From contig NZ_JAVRHO010000036.1 in the NCBI RefSeq assembly GCF_031846515.1, forward strand, positions 1 to 23,970: a DNA stretch of 23,970 nucleotides, read 5' to 3'. Numbering within the stretch: the stretch's first letter is position 1; every line of letters starts with the position of its first letter. The notes beneath the pieces are model-generated. The model made no database searches. It worked only from the letters and a program-made list of their open reading frames with translations, and was not told the origin of the DNA. The translations under genes and the position numbers were made by a program. Below are positions 23,860 to 23,970 of this stretch, piece by piece. Source of the stretch: Autumnicola lenta (GTDB lineage Bacteria > Bacteroidota > Bacteroidia > Flavobacteriales > Flavobacteriaceae).

Positions 23860-23970
23860 ACACCTATAGGTCTAGTCCTGATAATTGCTATTTTCGAGGT
23901 ACTTCTTAGAATATTATAAGAGGCTCTCAAAGCCAAGAATGATTTCCACAAATGGTTCCTTCCCTTTTTG
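23860..23970 (+). repeat. Composite repeat (R2), copy cut off by the window end
   Basis: It shares TGATAATTGCTATTTT and AATGGTTCCTTCCCTTTT with the R2 copies at 13960 and 14290, in the same order and orientation. The window ends before the second hairpin would appear. It follows the right R1 copy by about 90 bp, repeating the R1-then-R2 order seen left of the polysaccharide operon. Confidence 0.65.

Overview
This window looks like a chromosomal segment of a member of Bacteroidota, most likely the family Flavobacteriaceae. The signs are promoter-like sequences of the Bacteroidota type (TTG, about 19 bp, TAnnTTTG), mostly absent Shine-Dalgarno sequences, a compact exbB-exbD-tonB operon, and the style of the AnmK, Glu/Leu/Phe/Val dehydrogenase and glutamate synthase proteins. 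A Gramella/Christiangramia-like genus is possible, but I cannot show it from the sequence alone.

Layout. (1) 32-326, minus strand: two valine tRNA genes (anticodons TAC and GAC) behind a near-perfect promoter, with a hairpin between them and a terminator after them. (2) 345-3487, minus strand: a tightly packed operon exbB-exbD-tonB-folC, joining the inner-membrane motor that energises outer-membrane transport to a folate gene. (3) 3622-5971, minus strand: anmK (cell-wall recycling) followed by a Glu/Leu/Phe/Val dehydrogenase. (4) 6063-7205, plus strand: an acyl-CoA dehydrogenase, divergent from anmK. (5) 7206-7753: a 548-bp intergenic region with imperfect direct and inverted repeats, then the promoter of gltB. 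(6) 7754-13741, plus strand: gltB-gltD, the two subunits of glutamate synthase, ending in a clear terminator. (7) 13742-14718: a gene-free, repeat-rich block. (8) 14719-22869, minus strand: a seven-gene surface-polysaccharide operon. In transcription order it encodes a GT2 glycosyltransferase, an ABC-2 permease (Wzm-like), an ATPase with a C-terminal carbohydrate-binding-type extension (Wzt-like), a second GT2, a third GT2 with an extra N-terminal domain, a GT2-methyltransferase fusion and a NodB-type polysaccharide deacetylase. (9) 22870-23970: about 1.1 kb with no intact gene, holding a frameshifted gene remnant and further copies of the repeats seen in region 7.

How the genes fit together. 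The dehydrogenase and GltBD are linked to nitrogen and amino-acid metabolism. ExbB/ExbD/TonB power outer-membrane uptake, and AnmK recovers anhydro-MurNAc from peptidoglycan turnover. The polysaccharide operon fits an ABC-transporter-dependent pathway: cytoplasmic glycosyltransferases build a chain, the chain may be modified by the methyltransferase and deacetylase, and Wzm/Wzt export it.

The most interesting signal is that this operon lies between direct copies of the same two repeat families. One copy pair of 68 bp differs at a single base over 9.9 kb. The second family carries a hairpin whose stem appears to covary between copies.
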